From assembly GCA_965153355.1 (NCBI GenBank), contig OZ231128.1, forward strand, positions 5,642,001 through 5,706,000: a DNA stretch of 64,000 nucleotides. The letters run 5' to 3'. The stretch's first letter is position 1, and each line of letters begins with the position of its first letter. The DNA comes from Flaccisagitta enflata. Its lineage: Eukaryota > Chaetognatha > Sagittoidea > Aphragmophora. Below the pieces are notes generated by a model. It searched no databases, was not told the origin of the DNA, and saw nothing but the letters and a program-made list of their open reading frames with translations. The position numbers were made by a program, and so were the translations under genes. This document shows positions 1 through 13,105 of this stretch, piece by piece.

Positions 1-470
1 TAATTAAGAATGTTTTTGATTGGTTTGAGGCTTCCAAGAGAAATTGAAGATAAATGTCAATAGAACTAAAAAGCAGCAGGTTTAACCATTTTAAATGAAT
101 GTCAAGAACAATGAAAATTCTGTAAAAACAAAACAATTTACTTAATCATATCCAGGTTTATCATTTTCATTGAACAAATGAAGCTTTCTAATATCTTTAG
201 CATATTCTTAAACTTTTGAAGATTTTAAACTTATGTTCTTGAATTTTTGAAGAAATGAAGCCTTCCAATGTTCTGAACATATTCTTAAATTTTTGAAGAT
301 TTTAAGCCTAACGTTCTTATAAACTTGGTTCTTATAAGAAAAAAAGTGTCTGTCGAAAGTAGACTCGCAATCCCTTCCAACCATGTTTCCCGTTTTATCA
401 CCGAAGACGCGCCTTCAATCTAACCAGCTCCAAAAAAGAACAGAACCAAAGAGACCAAAGTAGGTCATTT
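1..470. repeat. AT-rich stretch with tandem duplication and MITE remnant
   Basis: Positions about 175-300 hold two diverged copies of a roughly 75-bp segment (both contain 'gaag..ttc..at.tt..agcatattcttaaa.ttttgaagattttaa'-like text). The end near 318-348 (two 'ttcttataa' motifs, then an A-tract and 'gtgt') resembles the right end of the inverted-repeat element at 36,846-37,333. No coding potential is seen; 348-470 is unassigned. Confidence 0.4.
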
Positions 471-479
471 AGGGCTTGT

Positions 480-585
480 TTTTACACACAGACCACCGCG
501 TTTTAAACGGGCCGCCAAGTCGTTTGCTCCGTTCGTTCTCTGTTAACGGGCTCACTCACTCACTTCGCTCACTCTCACATGTGAA
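480..585 (+). repeat. Diverged fragment related to MITE family B
   Basis: The stretch has the 'acgggctcactcactcacttcgctcactc' type of text found in the interior of MITE family B (copies at 1,025, 2,959, 26,886 and 40,583) but lacks the family's GTTTCTAGT termini. I read it as a relict or a related subfamily. Confidence 0.4.
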
Positions 586-681
586 GACGGAAAAGGCATA
601 TGTACCAATAAAAGCGGCTTTCGCCGAAGGAAAAAGTCATAAATGCGCTTTTTGAATTTTTTGTGATTGTATTGTGCTATT

Positions 682-765
<84 letters not shown>

Positions 766-791
766 TGCAAAAAAAAAAAAAAAAAAAAAAA
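682..791. repeat. (CT)n microsatellite followed by A-tract
   Basis: About 80 bp of uninterrupted CT dinucleotide, a short spacer, then about 23 A. Confidence 0.97.
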
Positions 792-1024
792 ATCTATATG
801 CAGATTGTGGTGATCAAGGTTAAAGCTTCAAAACATAAGAAATATTGATTGTGCAGACTTCTTAGCGCCATCTGAAAGAGCATGGTCAAATTCACTTGTC
901 CTTAAAATTTCATGTGTAATCCCATTTTGCTTAAAAACCTTCCCAACTTTCTCAAACCATTTATGAGAAGAGAAATACATTTGACTCTGCAGGTCTTAAA
1001 AGACCAAAGAATCTTTGATACTTT

Positions 1025-1263
1025 GGGCGTGTTTCTAGTGAGCCCCAAAAACGCGTTTGTTCCCGTGAAACCCGATAACAGCATGAACACATATTCAAGA
1101 ATTTCAACCGTCCCACAAGGGAGTGAGCGAGCCCATGAATGAAGCATAGCAAAGCGGAGCGCTGCAAAGCGAGTGAGTGGAGTCAGCGGTGCGAGCGAAC
1201 GAACATAGCGAGCGACCAAGTGGCCCTTTCAAAACGCGATCGTCTTTAACTAGAAACGCCCCC
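1025..1263 (-). mobile_element. MITE family B, copy 1
   Basis: Short element with imperfect TIRs, GGGCGTGTTTCTAGTG on the left and AACTAGAAACGCCCCC on the right, in reverse orientation to the other three copies. The interior has 'aacgcgtttgttcccgtgaaa', 'tattcaagaatttcaac' and a GC-rich block of 'gagcgaacg'-like words. No open frame of interest is present. The 850-1,024 stretch before it resembles 24,140-24,340 ('cgccatctgaaagag' versus 'cgtcatctgaaagag'). Confidence 0.8.
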
Positions 1264-1680
1264 TTAGACTCTGCGGTCGCTCGATTAAAGAGTGCGTTCC
1301 ATATTGATTGACTGACAGGGACCAATGGACCAATGGATATTCATAATGTGTTCATACCCTGTAACAGTGGTATTACACTTATTCAAAATGCAGAATATTG
1401 ACTCATCAAATGTTCAGTTTTTCTTCTATTTTTTTCCATTTTGTATTTGGCCCGTCACTTCCAGAATTCAGCCATTACAGATGCAAATTACCATAGCTCA
1501 AAATTACACTCAAAATTACACTTACAAGTTATATTAAGTTGATGTATAAATCTGGTTCACTTCCCAGACCAAGATGTAATATATGACTGAAAAAAAAACC
1601 CCGGCGTTTTCCGCGCCAAATGAGGCGTCTTGAGTATCATAATTGAGAGAGTTCTGTCTTTCCTCCTCGTTCATTCTCAA
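1264..1680. other. No feature recognised
   Basis: Low-GC sequence with only short open frames and no motif I recognise. It separates MITE B copy 1 from the TCA-rich array. Confidence 0.5.
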
Positions 1681-1684
1681 CTGC

Positions 1685-1905
1685 AATCGTCGTCATCTTC
1701 AGCGTCATCATAATCGTCGTCATCATCATCATAATCACCGTCATCATCATCATGATCATCGTCATTATCACAATCCTCATTATCATCATCATATTCGTCG
1801 ACATCGTCATCATATTTGTCGTCAGCATTATCATAACTGTTGTTATCATCATCATATTCCTCGGTATCGTGATCATCTTTGTCGTCATCGTCGTCACCAT
1901 TGATG
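1685..1905. repeat. Imperfect (TCA)n/(TCG)n trinucleotide array
   Basis: Trinucleotide-periodic sequence of tca, tcg, tta words. All the D/H/M-rich open frames across it are consequences of the 3-bp period. Confidence 0.85.
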
Positions 1906-1929
1906 AGACTGGAAAGATCAAAATTCAGT

Positions 1930-2222
1930 TTTGGAGGCAAAGAAGGCAAAGAAGGCAAAGAATGCTAGTAAGGCGAGGAAGGCGAGGAAGGCGAAGAAGG
2001 CAAAGAAGGCAAAGAAGGCGAAGAAGGCAAAAGAAGGCAAAGTAGGCACAGAAGGCAAAGGAGGCAAAGAAGGCGAGGAAGGCGAGGAGGGCGAGGAAGG
2101 CGAGGAAGGCAAAGAACGCAAAGAAGGCAAAAAAGGCGAAGAAGGCGAAGAAGGCAAAGAAGGCAAAGGAGGCAAAGGAGGCAAAGAAGGCAAGGAAGGC
2201 AAAGAAGGCAAAGAAGGCGAAA
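1930..2222. repeat. 9-bp minisatellite (GAAGGCAAA-type)
   Basis: About 32 copies of a 9-bp purine-rich unit with variants (aaggcgagg, aaggcaaag). The period is a multiple of three, so a K/E/G-rich frame stays open, but there is no start context, homology or codon signal for a gene. Confidence 0.85.
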
Positions 2223-2411
2223 CGAGGTGGAAGAAGTCGTTAGAAACCCGAAAGCGGATGATTTCCGAGGCTCTTAATTTTCTTTTTTAAAAAATGGGTT
2301 TGAGACGAAAAGCCTCCTCGCCTCCACATCCGGTTTAGATCCGTCATATGCCAAGTATGCATGTGTTATCTTCTTTGATAATTGATATTCTAATTGATCA
2401 TTGATATTCTA

Positions 2412-2615
2412 TTGTTGCGACTCTACACCCAGCTTTGTCTGTTCGTTGATCAGTCGGTCAGTTACACATTACATTTTTTTTTCTTTTTTTCGGCGTCTAT
2501 GCTCACTTTTTGAATTACTGCTCCTGCCTAAATGCATGGGTAGCCTTTTTTTAGCACCGCGCCTGCTCACACGTACGCGACTTGGTAGCGTTGTATCCGG
2601 TCGTGTATCCGGTTT
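2412..2615 (-). mobile_element. Family 1 hairpin element (reverse)
   Basis: Read on the minus strand it has the family 1 order: 'ccggatacac' start, arm AAGTCGCGTACG, 'gagcaggag'-like motif, tetranucleotide (CNGA)n tract and 'aaagctgggtgtagagtcgc' end. The copy is diverged and its terminal hairpin is incomplete. Confidence 0.7.
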
Positions 2616-2958
2616 CTCTCTTTGATAAGTCAAGGAAATGGAGTGTGGTAAGACATTCTGAAACAAAATTGAGATCATGTATGCAAAAACAATATTTTGC
2701 AGTCCTAAAAATACCTGAAACATATGCATTAGGCTTGACCTCGAATTTATTCTTCAAGGGTATGGTTGCCCTGGAACGATTTGTTGAATTTTGGTTATAC
2801 AAGTAACAATCATTTGCCTTTATCTATTTTTGGTATGCAGTAGTGTTTTGGGTCAGACTCAGAATGGATGTTTGCTAAGTTATTTTTGCTAAATGGAAAA
2901 CTAGGAGTGATACGCGTATGATTAGTGAGGGCTCACAAAGCCACAAAGCCCCGGGCAA
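2616..2958. other. No feature recognised
   Basis: Unique-looking sequence with only short open frames and no recognised motif. Confidence 0.5.
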
Positions 2959-3270
2959 GGGGGTGTTTCTAGTCAAAGACGATCGCGTTTTGAACAGGTC
3001 ACTCGGTTGCTCGCTACGTTCTTTCGCTTGCACCGCTCACTCCGCTCACTCGCTCCGCAGCGCTCCGCTTCGCTACACTTGCTTCGCTCGCTCGCTCCGC
3101 AGCGCTCTGCTTCGCTACGCTCGCTTTGCTCGCTCGCTCTGTTCACGGGCTCGCTCACTCACTTCGCTCACTCCCTCGTGGGACAGTTGAAATTCTTGAA
3201 TATGTGTTCATACTGTTATCGCGTTTCACGGGAACAAACGCGTTTTTGGTCATCACTAGAAACACGCCCT
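2959..3270 (+). mobile_element. MITE family B, copy 2
   Basis: TIRs GGGGGTGTTTCTAGTC and CACTAGAAACACGCCCT. This copy is longer than the others because its interior 'cgctccgcagcgctc(c/t)gcttcgctac' segment is duplicated (3,052-3,120). Confidence 0.85.
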
Positions 3271-3473
3271 AATACAAGCCATTCCGAAAACTGAGTCTCT
3301 GATCTAATTGGAAAAAGAATATCTTTGGCCCCACCTTATTCTTTTATCAGGGCAGTATTCATAGTTTTATAAGCCACCTCTTTTGAATTTGTTCACGTTT
3401 TAATGGGCACTGCCCACTGAGCAGTGGTTTCAGAATGGTCTCACATCTTACAATCTCTCATATAAGAATTTCT

Positions 3474-3772
3474 TCTTGTTCTTGTTCTTGTTCTTGTTGT
3501 TCTTGTTGTTCTTGTTGTTCTTGTTGTTCTTGTTGTTCTTGTTCTTCCTGTTCCTCTTGTTCTTCTTGTTCTTCTTGTTCTTGTTCTTGTTTTCCTTTTT
3601 CTTTTCTTTTCTTTTCTTTTCTTTTCTTTTCTTTTCTTTGCTTTGCTTTGCCTTGCTTTGCTTTGCTTTGCTTTTCTCTTCTCTTCTTCTTCTTCTTCTT
3701 CTTCTTCTTCTTCTTCTTCTTCTTCTTCTTCTTCTTCTTTTTCTTCTTTTTCTTCTTTTTCTTCTTTTTCAT
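3474..3772. repeat. Compound polypyrimidine array
   Basis: Successive blocks of (TTGTTC), (CTTTT), (GCTTT) and (CTT)n on one strand, about 300 bp with almost no purines besides G. It could form a triplex (mirror-repeat polypyrimidine). Confidence 0.9.
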
Positions 3773-4108
3773 AAGCGATAAAACTATTCAAAAAAAGTTA
3801 GAACTTGGTAAATCATTCCTTATCACTGTGATCAAGACAGCGAATTGCCATGGTTTAAGTTTTCTTTAGCACCTCCACAGTATCATTTAAATGAGGGAAC
3901 GAAGTGAGGCGACTGAACAAAAATGGTGACGTGAAGTGCGCTCTTAGCCCACCCGCCTCATTTCTCCCTATTAGTATTAATTCTAACAGAATCATCTTCT
4001 ATTCATGATTCATGGCCAAGGCAATTCTCCTTTCTTATGTCCTTTCCATCCCTTATAATTTTTATCTATGCGAGGTAATTTTCTTTTTAATATTTTCTTC
4101 TGTGACCA
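3773..4108. other. No feature recognised
   Basis: Mixed sequence between two low-complexity arrays. No conserved protein or RNA is seen. Confidence 0.5.
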
Positions 4109-4247
4109 TCTGTCCCTCTTTTTGTCCGCTTCTTTCTTTCTTTATTCAGTTGGTCTGTCCCTCTTTTTGTCCGCTTCTTTTTTTCTTTATTTAGTTGGTC
4201 TGTCCATCCTTTTGTCCGTTTCTTTCTTTCTTTATTCAGTTGGTCTG
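4109..4247. repeat. 45-bp tandem repeat, three copies
   Basis: Three consecutive 45-bp units starting at 4,109, 4,154 and 4,199, each containing 'ttttgtccg.ttcttt' and 'agttggtctgtc'. Units 2 and 3 differ by a few substitutions. Confidence 0.85.
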
Positions 4248-4349
4248 TCATTATCATACTGTGTTGGTTTAAACTTGCTTGGACTGTGCCCGATGGCGTT
4301 GTAATTTACTTTGCCCAAACTGAATGAGATGTAACAGCGATTCCCGCTT

Positions 4350-5340
<991 letters not shown>

Positions 5341-5417
5341 CATCCAAGGATCGCACATGGTCAGCAGTACCCGATGCCCTGCTTGGAGTGATTAGCTGAA
5401 GAAGTGGAGTGAGAGCA

Positions 5418-6042
5418 GGGCAGCGGCCCCAAAGGGCCGATGTCCTGTAGGACACAGGGGTGAATTTCCTTACGTCCTGAGAGGGAATATTTGGGGTAAT
5501 TTTCCGTGAAACTCATCGGGAATTTTGCATTTTTTTTAATTTTTTGTCAATTTGCCATGTTATTCAATGGGAATTTGAGGCCTAAGAGGCTGGGTTTAAG
5601 GCCCATGAGGCTAAATTTGAGGCCAAGAGGCTGGATTTGAGGCCTGAGAGGCGGGATTTGAGGCCTGAGAGGCGGGATTTGAGGCCTGAGAGGCTGGATT
5701 TGAGGCCTGAGAGGCTGGATTTGAGGCCTGAGAGGCCAGATTTGAGTCCTGAGAGGCTGGATTTTTGGCCTGAGAGGCTGGATTTGAGGCCTGAAAAGCT
5801 GGATTTGAGGCCTGAGGGGCCAGATTTGAGGCCTGAAAGGCATTTGAGCCTGAGAGGTGAGAGCTGAGAGAGCTGGATTGAGGCCTGAGAGGCTGGATTT
5901 GAGGCCTGAGAGGCTGGATTTGAGGCCTGAAGCTCGGGGGACGTACGGACAGACACCGGACGACGACGGACGGACGCACGCGACGGACGAAGGAAATTCA
6001 CCCTGTGTCCTACAGGACATCGGCCCTTTGGGGCCGCTGCCC
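5418..6042 (+). mobile_element. MITE family C, reference copy with near-perfect 50-bp TIRs
   Basis: The left end (GGGCAGCGGCCCC, then 'aaagggccgatgtcctgtag') and right end are reverse complements over about 54 bp, up to 'ggtgaatttcctt' / 'aaggaaattcacc'. The interior is mostly a 21-bp minisatellite (5,575-5,930) plus a short CGGACGGA-rich stretch. Other copies at 19,443, 41,933 and 45,097 keep the TIR core 'ggcagcggcccc' but carry different interiors. All share an outer flank of about 80 bp (here 5,340-5,417: 'catggtcagc.gtaccc..tgccctgcttggagt'), so the mobile unit may be larger than the TIR pair. Confidence 0.85.
5575..5930. repeat. 21-bp minisatellite inside MITE C
   Basis: About 17 units of the type GAGGCCTGAGAGGCTGGATTT with point variants. 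Because 21 is divisible by three, proline/serine/leucine or arginine-rich frames stay open on both strands; none resembles a protein. Confidence 0.9.
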
Positions 6043-6104
6043 AAAAAGAGACTACTTCCAAAAGAGAGAAAATACGTTATAAACAGAAAAGATATTGACA
6101 AAGA

Positions 6105-6271
6105 CTAGGTCACAGCGGCGTAGGAGGAGGGACTTCCGGGACTTCCATGGAAGTCCCTGTTGTCGGGACACCAAAGTTGTCGGGACACCAAGGAAAAAGG
6201 GAAAAAAAAGAAAGAAAAGATAGAGAGAAAATAAGAAAAAGAAAAAAGAAAAGAGAAAATAAGAAAAAAAG

Positions 6272-6337
<66 letters not shown>

Positions 6338-6985
6338 GAGAGAGAGACAGAGAGACAGAGAGACAGAAGAGACAGACAGACAAACAGACAGATAGACTGA
6401 GACAGACAGAAAAATTTAAAAACTTGAAAAAAGAAGATAGAAAGAAAGTAAAAAAGAAGACACACTGAATAATATATTTGCATGCATGGTAGAAATTGAC
6501 ATGTCATGAAATACTCACCTAGGTTATGTAAATGCCTTCTAAAAATACTGATTACCTATACTCATACTGTCATGCACCCTCAGAATCAAAAGTGCAAGAA
6601 CCAATCTTCTTTTTCACATATTTTAGTCAATGCTACAAATAAAAAAACAATTTATAAAGCAATCAAAATTCAGTGGTTTTCAGGCAATAATTGCCTAAAA
6701 AGAGGGATGTAGGGGAGTGAATTGGGTAAAAGAAAAAAATATAGATATTAAGCTGTGGACTAGCTAAGAGAGAAAAAATATATATTCTCCCTTACCAGGT
6801 GTAATTAGGCTCAATCCCACTTATCTAAGATCTCAAAGAAATAAAAGTGTCCTAGTAATAACTATTTCTTGCTATTTTAAAGCGAAAACTATGTCATTTT
6901 TCTGTTGATACACCAAAGTTGTCGGACACTAATTGGAGGGTGGAAGTCCCAAAAAATCCAGGTCTCCTACGCCGCTGGTCACTAG
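6105..6985. mobile_element. hAT-like MITE with CAGCGGCGTAGGAG TIRs
   Basis: CAGCGGCGTAGGAG at 6,113 pairs perfectly with CTCCTACGCCGCTG ending at 6,977, and similarity continues inward (GGGACTTCC / GGAAGTCCC) and outward (CTAGGTCA / GTCACTAG). The TIR start fits the hAT-type C-A-G-N-G pattern. A clean 8-bp direct duplication is not seen, so the exact border is uncertain. The interior has a (GA)n array (6,277-6,335) and AT-rich DNA with no transposase. Confidence 0.65.
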
Positions 6986-7130
6986 GACATAGACTATATC
7001 ATTCCCAGCCCTGTTGGTAACGTCAGAAATGCCCGGAGGAGAACAGGAGGATTCCATACGTGAAAGAAGTTGTCATCGCCCGAATCCGAACCGACTGAAA
7101 AATTGATAACCTCCAAACAATAGCCACGCC

Positions 7131-7725
7131 ACGGGGGAGGCTTTCATAGGTCAAGAAAAATTCTCGGTCATAATAGAGAGTGGTTTGGGCCTCAGGAAGG
7201 TTTACTTTATCACTCTATACCAAAACAAAATTTTACTTCAATTTTTAAATGCCTAAAATGCCGTAAAAAGCCATTGGCATTTTGACAGTTTTGTCTGAAA
7301 CCACCGTCTAGTAAAAATAGGCAAACAATGATTATCTGGCACTAAGACACGTTCATGCATAAATACAGGCCAACCCATCATCATTTAGTATCATTTTGTG
7401 CCGTAAAATGCCGTAAAAAGCCGTAAAAATGGCATTTTTTGATGACGAGTTGGCATGTATTTATGCATGAAAATGTTTTAGTGCCAGATAATTATTGTTT
7501 GCCCATATTTTGACCGTAGTGGCGGTTTTGGACCCAAAAAACTGTCAAAAACGCCAATTTTACGGCTTTTTACAGCATTTTACGGCATTTCAAAAAATTT
7601 TTGAAGTAAAAAAATTTTCGTTTTGGTTTGAAGTGATAAAGTAAACCATCCTAAGGCCAAAACCACTCTCCATTATGACCGAGAATTTTTCTTGACCTAT
7701 GAAAGCCTCCCCCGTGGCGTGTAGC
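7131..7725. mobile_element. Foldback element, near-perfect 587-bp palindrome
   Basis: Starts CACGCCACGGGGGAGGC (7,135) and ends with its reverse complement at 7,721; the arms match nearly to the centre (about 7,430). TAGC flanks both ends (7,131-7,134 and 7,722-7,725), a possible target duplication. Half of a second copy lies at 56,797-57,000. No coding capacity. Confidence 0.85.
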
Positions 7726-8591
7726 GTGCGAGACCCGCATTATTTGTAAAAGCTTTGAACTACTATCTAGGAAATGGAAATCTTTCCGCACGTTTCAATC
7801 TATATCTCTTAAAAGATTCATCTGATTGAGCAAAAATTGCTGATGAAATTGAAGGTCTTCAAATTTGCTAGCGAGCTAAGCAAACTGCATCATGGTATCC
7901 CAATGGGTTTAGAAGGTTAATCAATTTAACTTTTTTGTCAGGTAATCTTTTCTATTCAAACATTTATAGCTCATTTGTTTTTTCATGACAATTGTTGACC
8001 AAAATGTGGGGTTTTTGACAAGGCATCTTTTTTGTTTTTGAAATAAAGTTGGTCCAGCCGTTTTAAAGTTATGGTCATTCTAAGATAGAAATTAGAAAAA
8101 AAAAATCATCACGAAGAAAGTCAGGGACGTCATCTCTTTAAAGTACCGCAAGGTGCTCTACAAGGTGCTTCCCTGTCAAATAGCGGCCATAATTTATTCT
8201 GGGGGAGCTCACGCCAATTACCGATTGATTTTCAATCAACTTTACTATGTTTATTGGTCAATAAATGACTGTATTCAGAGGTGGAAAGATTTCTATTTCC
8301 TAGATAGTATTAGTATTACATCCTCCATAATTACAGTAGCTTTCCTGGTGTCACGCTTTGTCTCTCAGGTGGCGTGAAGCCTTTCTTTTCCACTCTGTTA
8401 TCCCCATACCCCCTTCAACCACCTCCAACCCGCCCCCCTCATCTGCATTAATACTTCCTCTCCCCTTCTTTCTTCCTCCTTGAAAGCGAGTGAAAAAAAT
8501 TCCTCTGTGGTTGTGTCTACCTGATGACACTCCCAATGGGCGTCTCCAGCCAAAAAAGAAAAAGAAAAAAAAAAAAAAATGAGCAGCGAGA
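7726..8591. other. No feature recognised
   Basis: AT-rich unique-looking sequence with only short open frames. An A-tract runs at 8,556-8,579. Confidence 0.5.
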
Positions 8592-8609
8592 AGATGGATG
8601 ATGTTGTTC

Positions 8610-8872
8610 GCGTATGAAACAAGGTCGGATACAAGACTAGCCCAGTAGGGTGCGGGTGGGCAGGGACAGCGGAAGAGAGGGTCACTCGTATAAACGAGAT
8701 AGGGCTGTGAGCTTAAAAAGCTCATATTTACGCCGAAAAAAGTAAGAAGGGGACGGACCAATGAACCGACCAACCAACCAGCCAACCGACCAACCAACCA
8801 GCCCACCAATTGACCGATGGACCGACCAAGCGGGCTGAAAAATCGCGCAGCACGCGAGTATAATAAAAGATG
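8610..8872 (+). mobile_element. Family 1 hairpin element
   Basis: Order: 'aacaaggtcggatacaa', arm AGTAGGGTGC, 'gggtgggcaggg', a (CCAA/CCGA/CGGA) tetranucleotide tract, 'caagcgggctg', and end arm GCACGCGAGT. The two arms pair imperfectly in this copy (7 of 10). Confidence 0.8.
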
Positions 8873-9244
8873 AAGGCGGATAATGCTAAAAGCCTTTGAG
8901 ATGGGCCGATTTAATAAGGAGCGTTAAGACAAAAGAGATGGGCCAATTAGATAAAGACCGTTTATGAAAGGACGGGGGAAGGGGGAGGGGGGGTTCTGAA
9001 GAGAAGCTCGTTTTATGGGGGATTGGCTGTCTAATGATTTTCTTTTTTTCTGTATCTACCTCAGTGAGTTAATGGTTTGAGCAGTACAATGGTTTATTCA
9101 AGCAGATTCTAGCGGCTGCTACAAGGATAGTAGAATGAAGTAAGGTGAGGGTTGAGGGTAGTCTTGATTCGCGTATGTTCCATGTCCATGTCATGAAATG
9201 CATTTTAATGGTTTGGAGGTTTAATTCAGAACATCGTTCTAAGA
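8873..9244. other. No feature recognised
   Basis: No protein, RNA or repeat recognised beyond a short duplicated 'gagatgggcc(g/a)att' motif (8,898 and 8,936). Confidence 0.5.
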
Positions 9245-9631
9245 TACCACGCGAATAAAAAAAAAAGACGCTCCCCTTTATTTATGAATAAAACAGATCA
9301 AAAAAATAATTTTAACAATTTTCAGTTAAGTCCTTTGTGTTCAAAAAATCTTTCATTCTAGACCAACTCCAGGTCTGTATCTCAAATGGTTTAGGAGCTA
9401 GAGCTCTGCAAAGAGAAGCACTATTTTGCTAAAATGCACATTTTGCATAGGGATTGCGAAACTGAAACAGGCAATATTTTTACTCAAACTGATACCATTT
9501 CTAAACGAAAAAAGATAGAAATACAAGATTGGCGCTTTAAAAATGGTCTAAGATTTTAATTGATTTCTTTGAATTCTTATGGCTAAATGAACTATTTAAA
9601 AGTGCGTCTTTTTTTTTTTATTCGCGTGGTA
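9245..9631. mobile_element. Family 2 element, arm type TACCACGCG
   Basis: TIR TACCACGCGAAT plus a 10-A tract plus GACGC, matched at the other end by its reverse complement (GCGTC, T-tract, ATTCGCGTGGTA). The interior shares 'ctcaaatggtttaggagctagagctc' and 'ccatttctaaacgaa' words with the copies at 33,322, 37,410, 40,900 and 53,277. 387 bp, no coding capacity. Confidence 0.85.
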
Positions 9632-9920
9632 CAAGAAATGTGCCAAGCCGAGACAATGACCATTTATTGGTGGACGAATCTTATCTTACAATACCAATTG
9701 AAGAGTATTCAAAAACAATCATTAGGAGAATCGAAAGTGCCATTATGAACATAATGCGATTAAGGGTTATGACGATAAACACCAACATCAACTAAGGAAC
9801 CACTTTTAGGTACAGAGATGAACTGTAAGCCTCTAGATTCCTCTCGATAAAGACAAAAGTGCAACTAAACGGCATTGGAAATAAATTGGTGGTGATGATG
9901 GGGGTGATTGGTGGGTGAAA

Positions 9921-10237
9921 TTAACAGTCAGCGGACAAAACATAATAGGTATATATATCATACTGATAGTTATGATCAAACATGCTGATAGTACACAAAA
10001 TATTGTATGCAACAACCAGTGGTTTAAATAGCACCCAGCTGTAATGTTACAAAATTGTAACATTACAGCCGGCTGTAATTCTTACAACCCGTTGTTTAAT
10101 TCAATATTTTGTTTTTTACAGCAGGCTGTAACTTGAGCAACTAATTGTCGCATACAATATTTTGTTTTTGAGCAGTGTGTTGGATCGAAACCAGTGGTGT
10201 GATATATACCTATAGTGTTTTGTCCACTGACTGTTAA
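9921..10237. mobile_element. Inverted-repeat element (MITE), 317 bp
   Basis: Left TTAACAGTCAGCGGACAAAA and right reverse complement (..GTCCACTGACTGTTAA) pair with few mismatches, continuing through 'taggtatatat'. Inner parts carry nested palindromes around 'acagccggctgtaa' (10,064-10,078). Confidence 0.8.
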
Positions 10238-10595
10238 CTAATTTTTCGTAGTTGTGGGATCTGGGGCACTGTGAGCATTCGACACGATGAGGTTTTTATT
10301 GTGGGTCACATCATCTGTCTCCGTTGCGCCATTCACAGGGGCCAAATGCCGAGTCGCTGGCGAACTGATGGTTTGACCATCTTTACGTCCCTCTTAAGGA
10401 CCAAATGCCGTGTTACCGAGGAAACGTAGGTTGACCATTTTGTGGTCCATTTGCCTTGTCTCATCTGGACCATCGCCGTTATCTGGTTACGCCGATTTGA
10501 CTCTCTTTAATGACCGCATATGTCATTCCCTCGTCCATTTCGCCCTCCTTAGAGTGTCCGGGGAAAGCCCATCTACTGTTCTTGGAAAAATAGAA

Positions 10596-10711
<116 letters not shown>

Positions 10712-10904
10712 CTCACTATATTTGGAATTACTGGTCGAATGGATTGACGGACGGACGGACAGAACTATGTAAATAGTCACGTTCCACGCGACCAGAAAAG
10801 GGGTTTTCAAGTATCAGGTATATGTACATCCAGATTCGTTTTTTGTCTGAATGATGTGTGATACTCAATGCATAAATAAATCATTTACTAAATGTTCGGA
10901 CAAT

Positions 10905-11165
<261 letters not shown>

Positions 11166-11446
11166 TAACACACACAGAAAAACCCACACATGTAGAGACA
11201 CATCTTTTATCTATCCGCAATTTGCGGGAGATAAAACCAATCTTAGGGAGGAATCACTTCTCAATTTGGTCCTAATCTCTGGAGCTGCAAACATGAAAAA
11301 TCGTCTCACAATCTACAAGATACAATATTCTTAGTTATTGTGTCAGATTTCTGTTTCTCTCCGCTCATCAGTTTCCCTTTTATCTTATCAGTTATAGTCC
11401 GTGCGTGTGACTGAATAAAACTGCATAAAACTTGTTCGTTCTGCCC

Positions 11447-11448
<2 letters not shown>

Positions 11449-11489
<41 letters not shown>

Positions 11490-11490
11490 G

Positions 11491-11581
<91 letters not shown>

Positions 11582-11582
11582 A
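11449..11582. repeat. (CTGT)n tetranucleotide microsatellite
   Basis: About 33 copies of CTGT with one GTTTGTCGGT interruption. Confidence 0.98.
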
Positions 11583-11845
11583 GTCCTTGTGTAGTATGTA
11601 TCAAATTTACTGTACCACCCGACTTTGCCTGTGCCTCCTCAATCTTTGTCTCCCCTTTTCATACCATAGACATTTTCACAAAACCCTGGAAATTTATGTC
11701 AGTAATGAAGAGGTAACAAACAAAGAAGCTCGCTTTGTACGACCCGTTTTATGCGGACACGACGTCCACGGCGGACATGAAACTGTCATGTCCAGAGTTT
11801 TTTTGAATCATTGAACTGTTGGGTTTGACTTTTACGGAATGTTAT

Positions 11846-12162
11846 TACCGTATTTTTTCCATTTATCGCCCCCCCTCCAATTAACGCCCCCCCTCTTTTT
11901 GCTCCTCAAAACAACGATTTGAGGGAAGATGGAGAAGCAAATAATCATTGTTTTAACTGGGCTTGATTGGAAAATATGCAAGAAATGTTGCTTTGGCACA
12001 TTCAATCTTACATTTCTGATATTCTCTGAAGCATTCAATGTAAAAAACAAAGGTTAAAAGAATGCATTTAAATCAAAAGGGGGCGCTATTTGGAAGGTAA
12101 AATGATAGTATTTTTTTTCAATTTCAAAAGCGCCCGGGGCGCTAATTAGAAAAAATGCGGTA
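11846..12162. mobile_element. MITE with TACCGTATTTTTTC TIRs
   Basis: The left end TACCGTATTTTTTCC pairs with GAAAAAATGCGGTA at the right end, and a 'cgcccc' run follows on each side. TA at both borders suits a TA-target (Tc1/mariner-like) MITE. 317 bp, non-coding. Confidence 0.75.
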
Positions 12163-12387
12163 TCAAGTTAAGAAACTATCGCACAATTCTCTTTTCTAGT
12201 TTGCCGATGTTACATGCTAGGAAATCATCACACAGTTACTACTTTTATAGCAATACGATATTGAATATTACAACACCATCGCGTTGCTCCATTATACAAC
12301 TCTTCCGATGATGATGAATCGATGATGTATATGACGTGTAATTCGTGCAAGAAATAGAAGCGCAGCACAATGACAATAACAAATACC

Positions 12388-12992
12388 ATCTAGCTCATAA
12401 ATATACGGACAGCTGGATAAAGATTTGCGTTTTGACTCACTGAATGAAATTTATATCCCAATAAATTCATTTTTAGTAATCATATGGTATTTTGATCTAT
12501 CAAGAACTTCTGTATTGAGTTTTTATTGGTTTGGTCAATGATTTTTTGACTAAAATCAGTGTATCCTTAATTTCTCAGTAAGCAATGAAAAGTCATTGAT
12601 TTTTCTTTTGTTTTCTTTTGATATCAGATAATTTTATAGTAATATGTTTTACTCCGGCTTCAAATTTTTTGATATTCAAAATATTTGGTAAAAATGTGAT
12701 ATAATGAGGTCAAGCAGAATGATTTTTGCCAATCTGCTTAGATTTAGGAGCTCTTTCTATGTAGGTTGTCATTTAATGATATCAACTGAAAACCTTTGAA
12801 TTCATTTTTCGTAGAATGACTGTTTTTCTTCAAAACACTCTCATTTGAAAACGGATTGAGCCACTGACCTCTGCTTGGTCTTGAATGGAAGATTTGTTGT
12901 CATAGTTTGTTGATCACTTTCAATTTTCTATTGGATATTGAAGTTTAGCTGCTATGAATATGGGTAGGTGTCCGTATATTTATGAGCTAGAT
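12388..12992. mobile_element. Foldback element, 605 bp
   Basis: The first 20 bases (ATCTAGCTCATAAATATACG) recur as reverse complement at 12,973-12,992, and the arms continue inward with moderate divergence ('tgatatcaa', 'cttcaatatcc'). No open frame. Confidence 0.8.
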
Positions 12993-13105
12993 AGTACCAG
13001 ACAAAACAGGGGACTAAGCAAGGGAGTCAAAATGGTGAATTCAAAATAGTAGATCAATAATTGACGATCACGCACTTGCGAAATGAATAAGGGAATTACT
13101 TGATG

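Noticed and set aside
1931-2290. K/E/G-rich 119-codon frame, collagen- or linker-like
   Set aside because: 9-bp minisatellite, no start context, no flanking exons.
6105-6985. Treating the CAGCGGCGTAGGAG MITE as a derivative of the 57.3-kb transposon
   Set aside because: The TIRs differ (CAGCGGCGTA versus TAGAGTGGTC) and no interior similarity is seen.
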